Part shown: piece after piece, positions 18,106 through 27,031 of the stretch
Position numbering within the stretch: position 1 is the stretch's first letter
How the letters are laid out: every line of letters starts with the position of its first letter
DNA from: Chitinophaga pinensis
Lineage (GTDB): Bacteria > Bacteroidota > Bacteroidia > Chitinophagales > Chitinophagaceae
Direction: 5' to 3'
Length of the DNA: 64,000 nt
NCBI GenBank assembly: GCA_945878115.1
Contig: CAMDVD010000001.1
Span: forward strand, 165,872-229,871
The notes under the pieces: generated by a model
Told to the model about the DNA's origin: nothing
Databases searched by the model: none
The model's input: only the letters and a program-made list of their open reading frames with translations
Program-made: the position numbers and the translations under genes

Positions 18106-19650
18106 TTAATCAATAATTAATTTACCGGCATAGCTTTTATAGCTAGAGGAAATTACTTTATAGGTATACATCCCTTGTGCTAAATGGCTCACATCCATAG
18201 TTGCTTTTTGCATATTGCCATAGAGTTTTATTCTCTCTAAAGCATTGCCAAGCATATCGTATAAGATGAATTGGGCTGTTTCGTTTTCTTTGAGCGTGTA
18301 TTCTATATTCAATTGATTGCTTGTAGGGTTGGGATAAACCATTACACTCCCACCCACTTTTACTACAGACACTACTGGTAGCGGATAGGTACCATACTGC
18401 CCAAGCCCATAGTTAGGCATATTGGGTGGGTTCATGAGATTGGTATAAGGTTGCCATATACCATGCGCTACAAAGTCGCAGCCAGTGCCTCGTATATTGG
18501 GTTTGTCTATATAACTCATGTACTTTTGTGATCCGTTGAAGTTGCCAATATACATGTTTCCATCCACACCATTAGCAAGGATATGATACCACTGAAATTG
18601 ATCTATCGTGGTATCTGGTCCATGAATGTAGATAGCATTGATCCTGTTGGTGTCCATAATGTCTATTTGGTAGATGGAGTATGCCGTGCTCATATAAAGT
18701 AATTTACTATCAGGCGAAAAGTTTACACCTGTAATACCATCTTCCCAGGGATAGGTTACAGTATCAGACGGTACTCTGTAGTAATTTCGGTAGGTAAAAC
18801 TACCAGTACTTCTATCAAAGTCATAGATGTCAGCTCTACAGTACTCTAGATAGTAACTGTTCGGATAGGTAACTTGGCTCACGCTACTTACGAATTTTGT
18901 GCCATCTTCACTAAAGTAGATTTGTGCGTAACGATAGCAAAAATTACCAGTATCCACTATTGTATGATAGTAAGGCCCGAGTATGGTATCTTCTTTTACC
19001 AACCATTGTTGATACTGATGGTTGTAACAGTCGGCTTTTACCAGCCACCAGTCTTTGTTGTTGGCATGGCGTACTGCGGTGAGTGCTGCCGTAGCATAGT
19101 GCTGGTTTTGCAAAAGTATTTGGTTTTTTACCGTTACCTTGCCATTGCCTCCATTGCTGTCCATATCTACTATGCTGTAGTTAAACACATCATAGCCCGG
19201 AAATGCCATACTGTCTATCCAGTATTGGGTAAGGCTATCACTCATACCGGTGCTGAATACATAGTACTGGTTGTTCTTTTTGGGAAGGATGATGGAGGAC
19301 TGGTCGGATATGGCACCAGCTCCAATAGTATTGCACAATAAATTCCCTTGAGGGCAATTAACAAATACTCCATTATCCATAGCGAAGCCTTCTCTATCAT
19401 ATACAATAAAACCATTGGAGAAAAATAATAAATCGCCTAAGGTATCCGAAATACATGATGCTGTTTGTGCTCCACAAAGAGGAAGAATTGTACCGCTATT
19501 GTTTTCAAAAGAATCAGTAACAACCCCATTATTGAAATCGAACTTGACAGCAGGTTGATACCCTACCACCCAATTATTATTTCGCTTTTGCTGTTGTGCA
19601 ATACTCAACAATGAGCATATCATGAACAGAATAAAAAATACAATACGCAT
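18106..19650 (-). CDS. T9SS-secreted protein, paralogue A
   Basis: A 514-residue exported protein (signal peptide MRIVFFILFMICSLLSIAQ) of a Bacteroidota family I cannot name beyond a beta-propeller-like body (repeated LLFFSNG, FSPDSKLLYMST, YIGNFNGSQKYMSY). It ends with a type A sorting domain (VMVYPNPTSNQLNIEY...AGKLIID), so it should cross the outer membrane by T9SS. Large tracts are nearly identical in DNA to the next gene upstream (19653-21200), but its last ~75 residues differ. Starts 2 bp after the stop of paralogue B; three genes form one transcription unit. Confidence 0.85.
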   Translation of the reverse strand: MRIVFFILFMICSLLSIAQQQKRNNNWVVGYQPAVKFDFNNGVVTDSFENNSGTILPLCGAQTASCISDTLGDLLFFSNGFIVYDREGFAMDNGVFVNCPQGNLLCNTIGAGAISDQSSIILPKKNNQYYVFSTGMSDSLTQYWIDSMAFPGYDVFNYSIVDMDSNGGNGKVTVKNQILLQNQHYATAALTAVRHANNKDWWLVKADCYNHQYQQWLVKEDTILGPYYHTIVDTGNFCYRYAQIYFSEDGTKFVSSVSQVTYPNSYYLEYCRADIYDFDRSTGSFTYRNYYRVPSDTVTYPWEDGITGVNFSPDSKLLYMSTAYSIYQIDIMDTNRINAIYIHGPDTTIDQFQWYHILANGVDGNMYIGNFNGSQKYMSYIDKPNIRGTGCDFVAHGIWQPYTNLMNPPNMPNYGLGQYGTYPLPVVSVVKVGGSVMVYPNPTSNQLNIEYTLKENETAQFILYDMLGNALERIKLYGNMQKATMDVSHLAQGMYTYKVISSSYKSYAGKLIID

Positions 19651-19652
19651 AT

Positions 19653-21200
19653 CTATTCTTTTATAAGTTTTCCATTAAAAATTGCATTTGCACGTGTTGT
19701 TATCTTATAACTATAAACACCTTGCGCATATTCATGTAAGTCTATTGTATAGCGTTTGCTATGAGTTGGTAATGTCTGTTCTAAAATCACTTTTCCTGTT
19801 ATATCATAAAGCACGAATGTGGCTAGTTCATCTGTATCATGTGCGTACTCTATAGTAATTTGATTGCTTGTAGGGTTGGGATAAACCATTACACTCCCAC
19901 CCACTTTTACCACTGACACTACTGGTAGCGGATAAGTACCATACTGCCCAAGCCCATAGTTAGGCATATTGGGTGGGTTCATGAGATTGGTATAGGGTTG
20001 CCATATACCATGCGCTACAAAGTCGCAGCCAGTGCCTCGTATATTGGGTTTGTCTATATAACTCATATAGTGTTGTGAACCATCAAAGTTACCTATATAT
20101 AGATTTCCATCCTCACCATTGGCTAGAATATGATACGATGGAAAAACATCTAGGGTAGTATCGGGTCCATGTATCCATATATAACTATACCTAGCGGTAT
20201 CTGCCACTTCAAACTGAAAAATATTATACCATGTGCTTAAATACAAAAGTTTACTGTCGGGTGAAAAACTGATACCTGCTTTAGCGTCGTCCCATTGATA
20301 GCTTGTTGTATCGCAAGGGACCTGATAGTTATTACGGAACGTAAAATCACCTGTACCTCGATTGAAATCATACATATCCACTATATTAATTTGGGTATAG
20401 TCATTTCCATTGACGGTGCTGTATATACTGCTTGCAAACTTAGTTCCATCCTCACTAAAAACAATTTGCACATAGGGTGCGCAAAAATTTGCGGTATCCG
20501 CTATTGCATGATAGTAGGGACCCAGTATGGTATCTTCCTTTACCAACCACTGCTGGTACTGGTGGCCATAGCAGTCGGCTTTTACCAGCCACCAGTCTTT
20601 GTTGTTGGCATGTCGCACTGCGGTGAGTGCTGCGGTGGCGTAGTGCTGATTCTGGAGCAGTATTTGGTTTTTTACCGTGACCTTGCCCATGCCGGCATTG
20701 CTGTCCATATCTACTATGCTGTAGTTAAATACATCGTAGCCCGGAAATGCCATACTGTCTATCCAGTATTGCGTAAGGCTATCGCTCATGCCTGTGCTGA
20801 ATACATAGTACTGGTTGTTCTTTTTGGGGAGGATGATAGAGGACTGGTCGGAACTTGCAAAGCCAATTGTGTTTGAAAGCAAATTTCCTAATGGGCAGTT
20901 CACGTTAATGCCGTTTTCCATAGCGTAGCCGTCTCTGTTGTAAACAATAAATCCGCTAGAAAAAAACTGGAATTGCCCCATGGTATCAGAGATAGAAGCG
21001 CTAGTCAATGCAGCACAATAGGGTGGTGAAGCTAATCCATTATTTTCAAGAGTGTCAATCTGAAAATTTGAATTAAACGAGAATTTTATTGATGGGTCTC
21101 CACTCATTATCCAGTTGTTGTTTCGTCTTTGTTGCTGAGCAGTACATACAATGCCAGCACATACTATTAGTAATGTTATACTACAAGAGATTAAACGCAT
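19653..21200 (-). CDS. T9SS-secreted protein, paralogue B
   Basis: A 515-residue protein with signal peptide (MRLISCSITLLIVCAGIVCT) and the same propeller-like body as paralogue A; the block from KNNQYYVFSTGMSDSLTQYW to about KADCYGHQYQQW and the block GTGCDFVAHGIWQPYTNLMN to YPNPTSNQ are almost unchanged between them. Its C-terminal sorting domain (RYTIDLHEYAQGVYSYKITT) instead matches the 1762-residue protein upstream. It is therefore a recombination mosaic. 2 bp separate it from genes on both sides. No specific function can be assigned. Confidence 0.85.
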   Translation of the reverse strand: MRLISCSITLLIVCAGIVCTAQQQRRNNNWIMSGDPSIKFSFNSNFQIDTLENNGLASPPYCAALTSASISDTMGQFQFFSSGFIVYNRDGYAMENGINVNCPLGNLLSNTIGFASSDQSSIILPKKNNQYYVFSTGMSDSLTQYWIDSMAFPGYDVFNYSIVDMDSNAGMGKVTVKNQILLQNQHYATAALTAVRHANNKDWWLVKADCYGHQYQQWLVKEDTILGPYYHAIADTANFCAPYVQIVFSEDGTKFASSIYSTVNGNDYTQINIVDMYDFNRGTGDFTFRNNYQVPCDTTSYQWDDAKAGISFSPDSKLLYLSTWYNIFQFEVADTARYSYIWIHGPDTTLDVFPSYHILANGEDGNLYIGNFDGSQHYMSYIDKPNIRGTGCDFVAHGIWQPYTNLMNPPNMPNYGLGQYGTYPLPVVSVVKVGGSVMVYPNPTSNQITIEYAHDTDELATFVLYDITGKVILEQTLPTHSKRYTIDLHEYAQGVYSYKITTRANAIFNGKLIKE

Positions 21201-21202
21201 AC

Positions 21203-24200
21203 TTATTCTTTTATAAGCTTTCCATTAAATACTGCATTTGCACGTGTTGTTATTTTATAACTATATACACCTTGCGCATATTCATGTAAGTCTATTGTAT
21301 AGCGTTTGCTATGAGATGGTAATGTCTGTTCTAAAATCACTTTTCCTGTTATTTCATAAAGCGAAAATGTAATTAGTTCATCTGTATCATCTGAATACTC
21401 TATCGTAACTAAATTGCTTGTAGGGTTGGGATAAACCATTACATGTGATGCATCGAGTACTTTTTCATGGTGAGCATTTGCTAATGCGTTGATTTGCTCT
21501 TGTAATTTGGTATTACCATTTTTGTATACGCCTTGGCTATTACATATTACGAGGTCGTCGTAGTGTATACCCGGCATATAGCTGCTTACTATAGCTCTGG
21601 CACGGTATACGGCGGTGCCACTAAGGTAGGGACAGGTAATGGCAATGGTTTCGAGGTTAGTAAGTTCGGTAGCTGTGAGGTTTTCCAAGCCTTGTAGTAT
21701 ATAGCGCAGGTAAAGGGCATTTACCCATTTGGCATTGGTTTCAAATAAATTATGTGGTACGAGTATAGTATTCAAATATAAAAGACTGTCGTAATTATTT
21801 TGCCATGTAAGGGTATCTTCTATCGTAAGGCTATCACTCAATAAACGAAAGCGCGCTTCAATAGCCGCCATAGGACCATAGTCGGATTGTTTATTATTGT
21901 AAAAATCCAAAAAATTAATATCGCTATTTCGCTCTGCAGGGTGTGTTACTAACCATCTATATAAATCATTCTCGAATCGCTCGGTTGCCCCATCTTCAAA
22001 ATCGCTTTCATAGTCAATATTTTCATCTGCAATGTGTTGTGCTAGGTCTATATCCATTTCATTATCGGCAGCAGTTCCTGTTTTCCAATACTGTATATCA
22101 ATATTACCACAGTCGAAGGTCGAGGTAAAGGTGGCAGGGTTTACTACGGGGTAACGACAGGTAAAATTGTTTATCAACGCAGTAGAATTATTTTGTATCA
22201 GCTTCGCTGGTGTAGTGGCTATGATTTCGGTAATGCTGCCCAGGCAGGTAGAAGGGTTAGGGTTAAAGCGGTATACCTTATTGGCAGCATTGGCTGGTGA
22301 ACCGAGATAGGTATTGTTGGCATCCATTTTACTTGTAGGGGTAAATAATCCAATCAGTCCCAGTGTCCCGGCAGTACCGAGTTGCCAGCAAAAGAGGTCG
22401 GCATCTTGCCCTCTAAAAGTATTGCCGGCTATACGGCGGTAATCACTAACACTACCATTGGTACCCGTAGCAAATACGCCATATTTCATATAGTTGAGCG
22501 TATTGCAGCGTAGAAGGCAGTCACGACTTAGGTTAAAGTATACAGCTGCATTATTACCAGGTATGTAGGTGGTATTGCTATTTACAGAGAAATTATTGTC
22601 TATGATATTAATCAAAGCTTGAAATTGGAGAGTATTATTAGCATACATACCTACCAGATTAGGAATACCTAATGCAACAGTACCTGTGGTGGCAGTAAAG
22701 TGAATTTTATTTCGCTCCATAAGCGAAGGAGGTGCATTGTTCATGGAGATACCTATGCCAATATCAGAGTTGGGTATATTGATGATATTATCACCCGCAT
22801 AAATACCTCCAGTGGCAGTATTGGGGTTGGAGAACATACCATATATAGCAGTAGGCGTAGGAAAAACAGAAGGACTTAATACACTAGGACTAAGCAATGA
22901 AATGGTATTCTGCTGTATCTGGTCTACTCCATCTAAACTGTGGCTTATACCTATTTCGGTATTGAGAATAGTGTTGTTAGCAATGTCTACAGCGTTACCA
23001 TTTGTTTCACCTAGGTGCATACCCAGTTTTGTTTTATCAAATTTATTATTATGTACCATGCCTCTAATATTTCGGAAACAAATGCCTTTATCGCAATTGT
23101 CAAAATTAGTAAGAGGTGCGCCCATGTGGTCTACATAAATGTACAATTTACTACCCAGCGTAGTACCTCCGAAGCATCGTGCATAGAGCGCCCAACCAGC
23201 TATGGAGCTTATGGTATTGGCTCCCCAAGCGGTGCTATTGCTGGTAATATCCTTAAACCTATTATTGTTGAAACTGAGTACTCTAATTTTTGGTGTGGAT
23301 TGTTGTATGTTTATGCCATTCCACATATTTTCAAAATAATTATTGCTAATGGCTACTCCAGTAGCAGGTGTTCCGTTTATGAATATGTTATCCATATCAA
23401 TACCTGTATAAGGTTTGCCCAGTGAAGCATAGGGCGGAAGTAATCCTATTACTCGCTTGAATGTATTATTAATGATAGTCATTGCGTTGGGTTGATATTG
23501 TGTGGTTTTGAGTTTGATGCTGTATCTGTTATCTACAAAGGAGTTGTTTTGACAATTTATAGAACTTAGATTGGCTATTTGAATACCATCACTCATATCC
23601 TGTATATAATTTCTAAGAAGGGTTATATTAGAATTTGGGCTTGTAACACCATCAGCTCTGATTCCGTACCACATAGCAAGTCCACAACTTTGTAGTCTGG
23701 AGTCTCGTATATCGAGCACTACACCTTGATTCTGCAGCACTGCTTGAGAGCTTGCTGTAAAATAAACGTTCTGATTATTGAAGATATTTAGGTTTAGATT
23801 TATGGTGAAAGTGCCATCAATGATAATAGGTACTTGTGGTACATTACCTGATGGAAATATGTTTGATGAAAGGGAACCATTTGGTACTGCAATTACATTT
23901 TGTGTAGCACCTTGCAAAGCAGGGCAGAAAGTACTACATCCTGGAATGTTTATAATAGATGTGGCAGAACAATTACCAGCACTTGAAACAGTAACGGTAT
24001 AGGTGCCTGCTGTACTTACTGTATTAAATATAATGCTGGTTTGGGCAGCACCTCCATTCAGTTGATAGCTATACCCAGCAACTGTAGGTGAATTTACTGT
24101 GAGAGATACAGAACCACTCAAGGGGATGCAAGGTTGGTTGATGCTGAGCGTAGGAATAGGGGGTAAAGGGTTTACTACAACATTGATAGTGGATGTGCCT

Positions 24201-26491
24201 ATACATCCATTTGCATCAGTCGCCGTAACGGAATAAATACCACTTGCAGCCAAAGAACCAACTACGCTTGTTGTATTGGCAGTCGTAGTCGAAGAGTATC
24301 CATTTGGACCGCTCCAATGATAATTTGCATATCCAGTTGATGCAATAAGATTGATATTTTGACCTACACAAGGACTATTTGAGTTTAATATTACTTGAAC
24401 TGGAAATTGTTCTTGATACTTCACCACAAGTATATCAAGAGATCCAGGACTACCAAAAATATTTCCAGGTGGCACTGTTGGAAAAGTACTTCCATTATTA
24501 GTATATCCTACCAAATAAGTACCAGAAGCATCTACGTCCATATCAAATCCTAATGTCCCATTAGGCCCAGATATTAAAGTGGAATAAAGGATTGTATTTA
24601 AATCATCGCTCATTCTTGTGTAAATAAGGTCTGTAGCAGCATTAGAAATTGGTTGACACGGATACCAAGGATAATTCAATGAATTTGTACTTCCAGTGAT
24701 ATATACAAAATTATTAAAACAATGAATTGCCTTTCCTTTATCATCGCCACTTCCTCCAAGAAATCTAGATTGTACGTTTGCCCCTAAGGCATTAACCTTT
24801 AAAAGTATTATATCATTTAGTCCATTAGAAGGGAAAGAAAGTGTTGTAGGAAAACTTAGAGCTGTGCCTATAACAAATGCTTCTCCACTAGGGTTTATAG
24901 CAATATCTTCTATGAATGCGTCATCACTATTACTACCACCAAAAGTTGAATATGAAATAGCACCTGTATTATCTAATTTGGTAATAAAGGCTCTTCGAAA
25001 AGAATTATTGGTCAAGGCTGGTGAAAAAACTGTTCCAGGAAACAAGTTGGGAGCTGTGGCTAGATTATCATAGGTTGCACCTGTAATATATGCATTTCCA
25101 TATGTATCTATATCAATTCCAAAAGCTTTACTTTCTGTTTGTGAAACCAATATTCTTGAATACTGAAATCCGAAATTTCCTGTTAATACATTGGATTGAG
25201 TAATATCTGCTTTACAAACAAAAGGTCTATATCCAGTAAACGTAGCATTAGCAATAGTTGTGGGAAAGGTTGGAGATTTAGTGAATCCAGTAATATAAAC
25301 AAAATTAGAGTTATTCATATCAACACGTACATCCAATGCTTGGTCATCTCCGTTTCCATTTACATTGTATCCAGTGATGTACCTAGAATATACATAATTT
25401 GTGCCAGTAGAATTTAATACTACCAGCAACACATCATTTGGCGCATTACTATAAACTGAATTGTTACCAATAATAGGCATTCCAGGACCAGCAGTTTGAC
25501 CCACTGCATAAGCTACTCCAGTGAGAGGATCTACATCAATTTTATTTAAGTAAGTTGTATAATTACCTCCCACGTAGGTGCAGTAAACTAGTCCAGTTCC
25601 TAAAGAATTTAGTTTAGCAATAAATCCCATGCCACCTGTAGTTATTAGAGTTGGTTGAGGAGCTCCAACAGTTACAGGAAAATTACTTGAATTCGTAGTA
25701 CCTGTTAAGTAGGTGTTCCCTGAGTTATCTGCCACAATACCGAATCCTGCATCTTGAAGAGTACCTGCAATAATTGTAGAATAAATAATAGGATCTATTA
25801 CTAGTGGCTTCGTGCTATCATATTTATCCACCGAAAACTGAAATTCATTTTTAGATTCGTTATAAATAAACCGACTCTTAATTTCTTTTTTTACCCCATT
25901 AATTAATTGATAGGTAAATAATTTTGTATGTTTCACATCACCAAATATTGTTTCAAAAATTAATTCTCCCTCTCTATTGATATAATTTTTATCAGTACCT
26001 TCAAATTTCCAAGTAATGTCTTTAACATTCCCCCTTGGATTTATTATGTAGTCATATCTTAAAGATTTATTTTCAAAGTAATACTTCAAATCAATATTTT
26101 TATAAATATTACTGATGAGCACATCACTGTACATTTTTACTTCCGTTGCCCAGTTATTGCGATTTTCTCCAATCAAAAAATTCAAATACCCTTCCTTAGA
26201 ATTATTCCCTTTTGATTCACTATATTTCTCTTGATGGAGAATAGTGGTTTTTACTATATGGCTTTTTCTCATCATTTGTGCATTTTCTTGGGAATCCCGT
26301 TTTTGTTCTAACTTATAATAATCTAAAACTAAACCCGACTTTGTAATCCAAGCATCTTGATTATTCATTTTACATAGGAATAAAACTTCCTTATCCCATT
26401 GACCTTTATTTTCGATAAAAGAATTTTGGTCTTTATCAAAATTTTGACCCTTCTTATTTTCTGCAAAAACATTATTTGCAATAACTTGCAT
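21203..26491 (-). CDS. Giant T9SS protein: DUF7948-like N-domain, SBBP repeats, Ig/PKD-like and beta-helix regions
   Basis: A 1762-residue secreted protein. Residues ~20-230 resemble the DUF7948 N-domain (NSFIENKGQWDKEVLFLCKM), ~230-740 are SBBP beta-propeller repeats (DAGFGIVADNSGNTYLTGTT, GNAYITGATYD), ~745-890 Ig/PKD-like modules (SGIYSVTATDANGCIGTS), ~900-1450 a right-handed beta-helix (many N-rich strands), and the end a T9SS sorting domain. The ATG at 26491 gives only MQVIANNVFA before the mature part, too short for a signal peptide; a hydrophobic stretch FAVLVFII lies in frame just upstream, inside and after a heptamer repeat. The true start probably depends on repeat number. First of a three-gene unit. 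Confidence 0.85.
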   Translation of the reverse strand: MQVIANNVFAENKKGQNFDKDQNSFIENKGQWDKEVLFLCKMNNQDAWITKSGLVLDYYKLEQKRDSQENAQMMRKSHIVKTTILHQEKYSESKGNNSKEGYLNFLIGENRNNWATEVKMYSDVLISNIYKNIDLKYYFENKSLRYDYIINPRGNVKDITWKFEGTDKNYINREGELIFETIFGDVKHTKLFTYQLINGVKKEIKSRFIYNESKNEFQFSVDKYDSTKPLVIDPIIYSTIIAGTLQDAGFGIVADNSGNTYLTGTTNSSNFPVTVGAPQPTLITTGGMGFIAKLNSLGTGLVYCTYVGGNYTTYLNKIDVDPLTGVAYAVGQTAGPGMPIIGNNSVYSNAPNDVLLVVLNSTGTNYVYSRYITGYNVNGNGDDQALDVRVDMNNSNFVYITGFTKSPTFPTTIANATFTGYRPFVCKADITQSNVLTGNFGFQYSRILVSQTESKAFGIDIDTYGNAYITGATYDNLATAPNLFPGTVFSPALTNNSFRRAFITKLDNTGAISYSTFGGSNSDDAFIEDIAINPSGEAFVIGTALSFPTTLSFPSNGLNDIILLKVNALGANVQSRFLGGSGDDKGKAIHCFNNFVYITGSTNSLNYPWYPCQPISNAATDLIYTRMSDDLNTILYSTLISGPNGTLGFDMDVDASGTYLVGYTNNGSTFPTVPPGNIFGSPGSLDILVVKYQEQFPVQVILNSNSPCVGQNINLIASTGYANYHWSGPNGYSSTTTANTTSVVGSLAASGIYSVTATDANGCIGTSTINVVVNPLPPIPTLSINQPCIPLSGSVSLTVNSPTVAGYSYQLNGGAAQTSIIFNTVSTAGTYTVTVSSAGNCSATSIINIPGCSTFCPALQGATQNVIAVPNGSLSSNIFPSGNVPQVPIIIDGTFTINLNLNIFNNQNVYFTASSQAVLQNQGVVLDIRDSRLQSCGLAMWYGIRADGVTSPNSNITLLRNYIQDMSDGIQIANLSSINCQNNSFVDNRYSIKLKTTQYQPNAMTIINNTFKRVIGLLPPYASLGKPYTGIDMDNIFINGTPATGVAISNNYFENMWNGINIQQSTPKIRVLSFNNNRFKDITSNSTAWGANTISSIAGWALYARCFGGTTLGSKLYIYVDHMGAPLTNFDNCDKGICFRNIRGMVHNNKFDKTKLGMHLGETNGNAVDIANNTILNTEIGISHSLDGVDQIQQNTISLLSPSVLSPSVFPTPTAIYGMFSNPNTATGGIYAGDNIINIPNSDIGIGISMNNAPPSLMERNKIHFTATTGTVALGIPNLVGMYANNTLQFQALINIIDNNFSVNSNTTYIPGNNAAVYFNLSRDCLLRCNTLNYMKYGVFATGTNGSVSDYRRIAGNTFRGQDADLFCWQLGTAGTLGLIGLFTPTSKMDANNTYLGSPANAANKVYRFNPNPSTCLGSITEIIATTPAKLIQNNSTALINNFTCRYPVVNPATFTSTFDCGNIDIQYWKTGTAADNEMDIDLAQHIADENIDYESDFEDGATERFENDLYRWLVTHPAERNSDINFLDFYNNKQSDYGPMAAIEARFRLLSDSLTIEDTLTWQNNYDSLLYLNTILVPHNLFETNAKWVNALYLRYILQGLENLTATELTNLETIAITCPYLSGTAVYRARAIVSSYMPGIHYDDLVICNSQGVYKNGNTKLQEQINALANAHHEKVLDASHVMVYPNPTSNLVTIEYSDDTDELITFSLYEITGKVILEQTLPSHSKRYTIDLHEYAQGVYSYKITTRANAVFNGKLIKE

Positions 26492-26505
26492 AATAATAAA
26501 AACTA

Positions 26506-26552
26506 GAACTGCGAACTGCGAACTGCGAACTGCGAACTGCGAACTGCGAACT
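26506..26552 (-). repeat. Heptanucleotide tandem repeat (GAACTGC x 6.7) in the signal-peptide region of the giant T9SS gene
   Basis: Six perfect GAACTGC units plus five bases of a seventh. It ends 15 bp before the ATG at 26491. On the coding strand the unit reads TTCGCAG, and two reading registers encode FAVRSSQ repeats. An upstream ATG at 26574 enters the repeat but is out of frame at the present copy number. The rest of the 26553-27031 gap is AT-rich with no gene I can support. Confidence 0.9.
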
Positions 26553-26619
26553 GATGTGTGGATTGTGTTTCCATAGTATAATAATTTTAGGTAATAAAGA
26601 TATAAAACATTTTTTTATA

Positions 26620-27031
26620 AAAACAAAAAATTAACATATAAATTTAAAACTTATTTTTTTGGTAGATCATTCATCAAGTGCCATCAATAAAATCTGCAAG
26701 ATAGTAGAGTGATGATTGTATCAGCCTAACACTATCTAATACCGAATACACCTATTTATTATTCTATTTCAAGCCCACACAGCAGGCCTTCGGCATAATC
26801 CAATCTAATAATTCTAGGCTCAACGCGGAAAAAGTCCACCGAACTATTCTAATAAATGGAGAGGATATAAACGTTTAAATAATGTCGAATGATAATGTAA
26901 AATTTCATAATACCTCATACCGAGATTGTAAAATACATAACCAATCTTAGCATAATACTATTGAGGAAAAGTGGCATATTCAAAATATCTCTTGCTATAA
27001 AATTGCAATGAAGCATAATGTTGCCTAATCA
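26620..27031. other. Intergenic stretch without recognised gene
   Basis: About 410 bp between the SBBP operon start and the end of the first CotH gene. I see no open frame with family character, no hairpin with a T-run and no repeat of the window's other elements. It may contain the promoter of the minus-strand unit, but no clear TTG-N19/21-TAnnTTTG match was found. Confidence 0.4.

Noticed and set aside
18874..19341. 155-codon plus-strand frame, and 193-codon frame at 20295-20876
   Set aside because: Antisense to the two T9SS paralogues; their resemblance to each other follows from the duplication of the sense genes.
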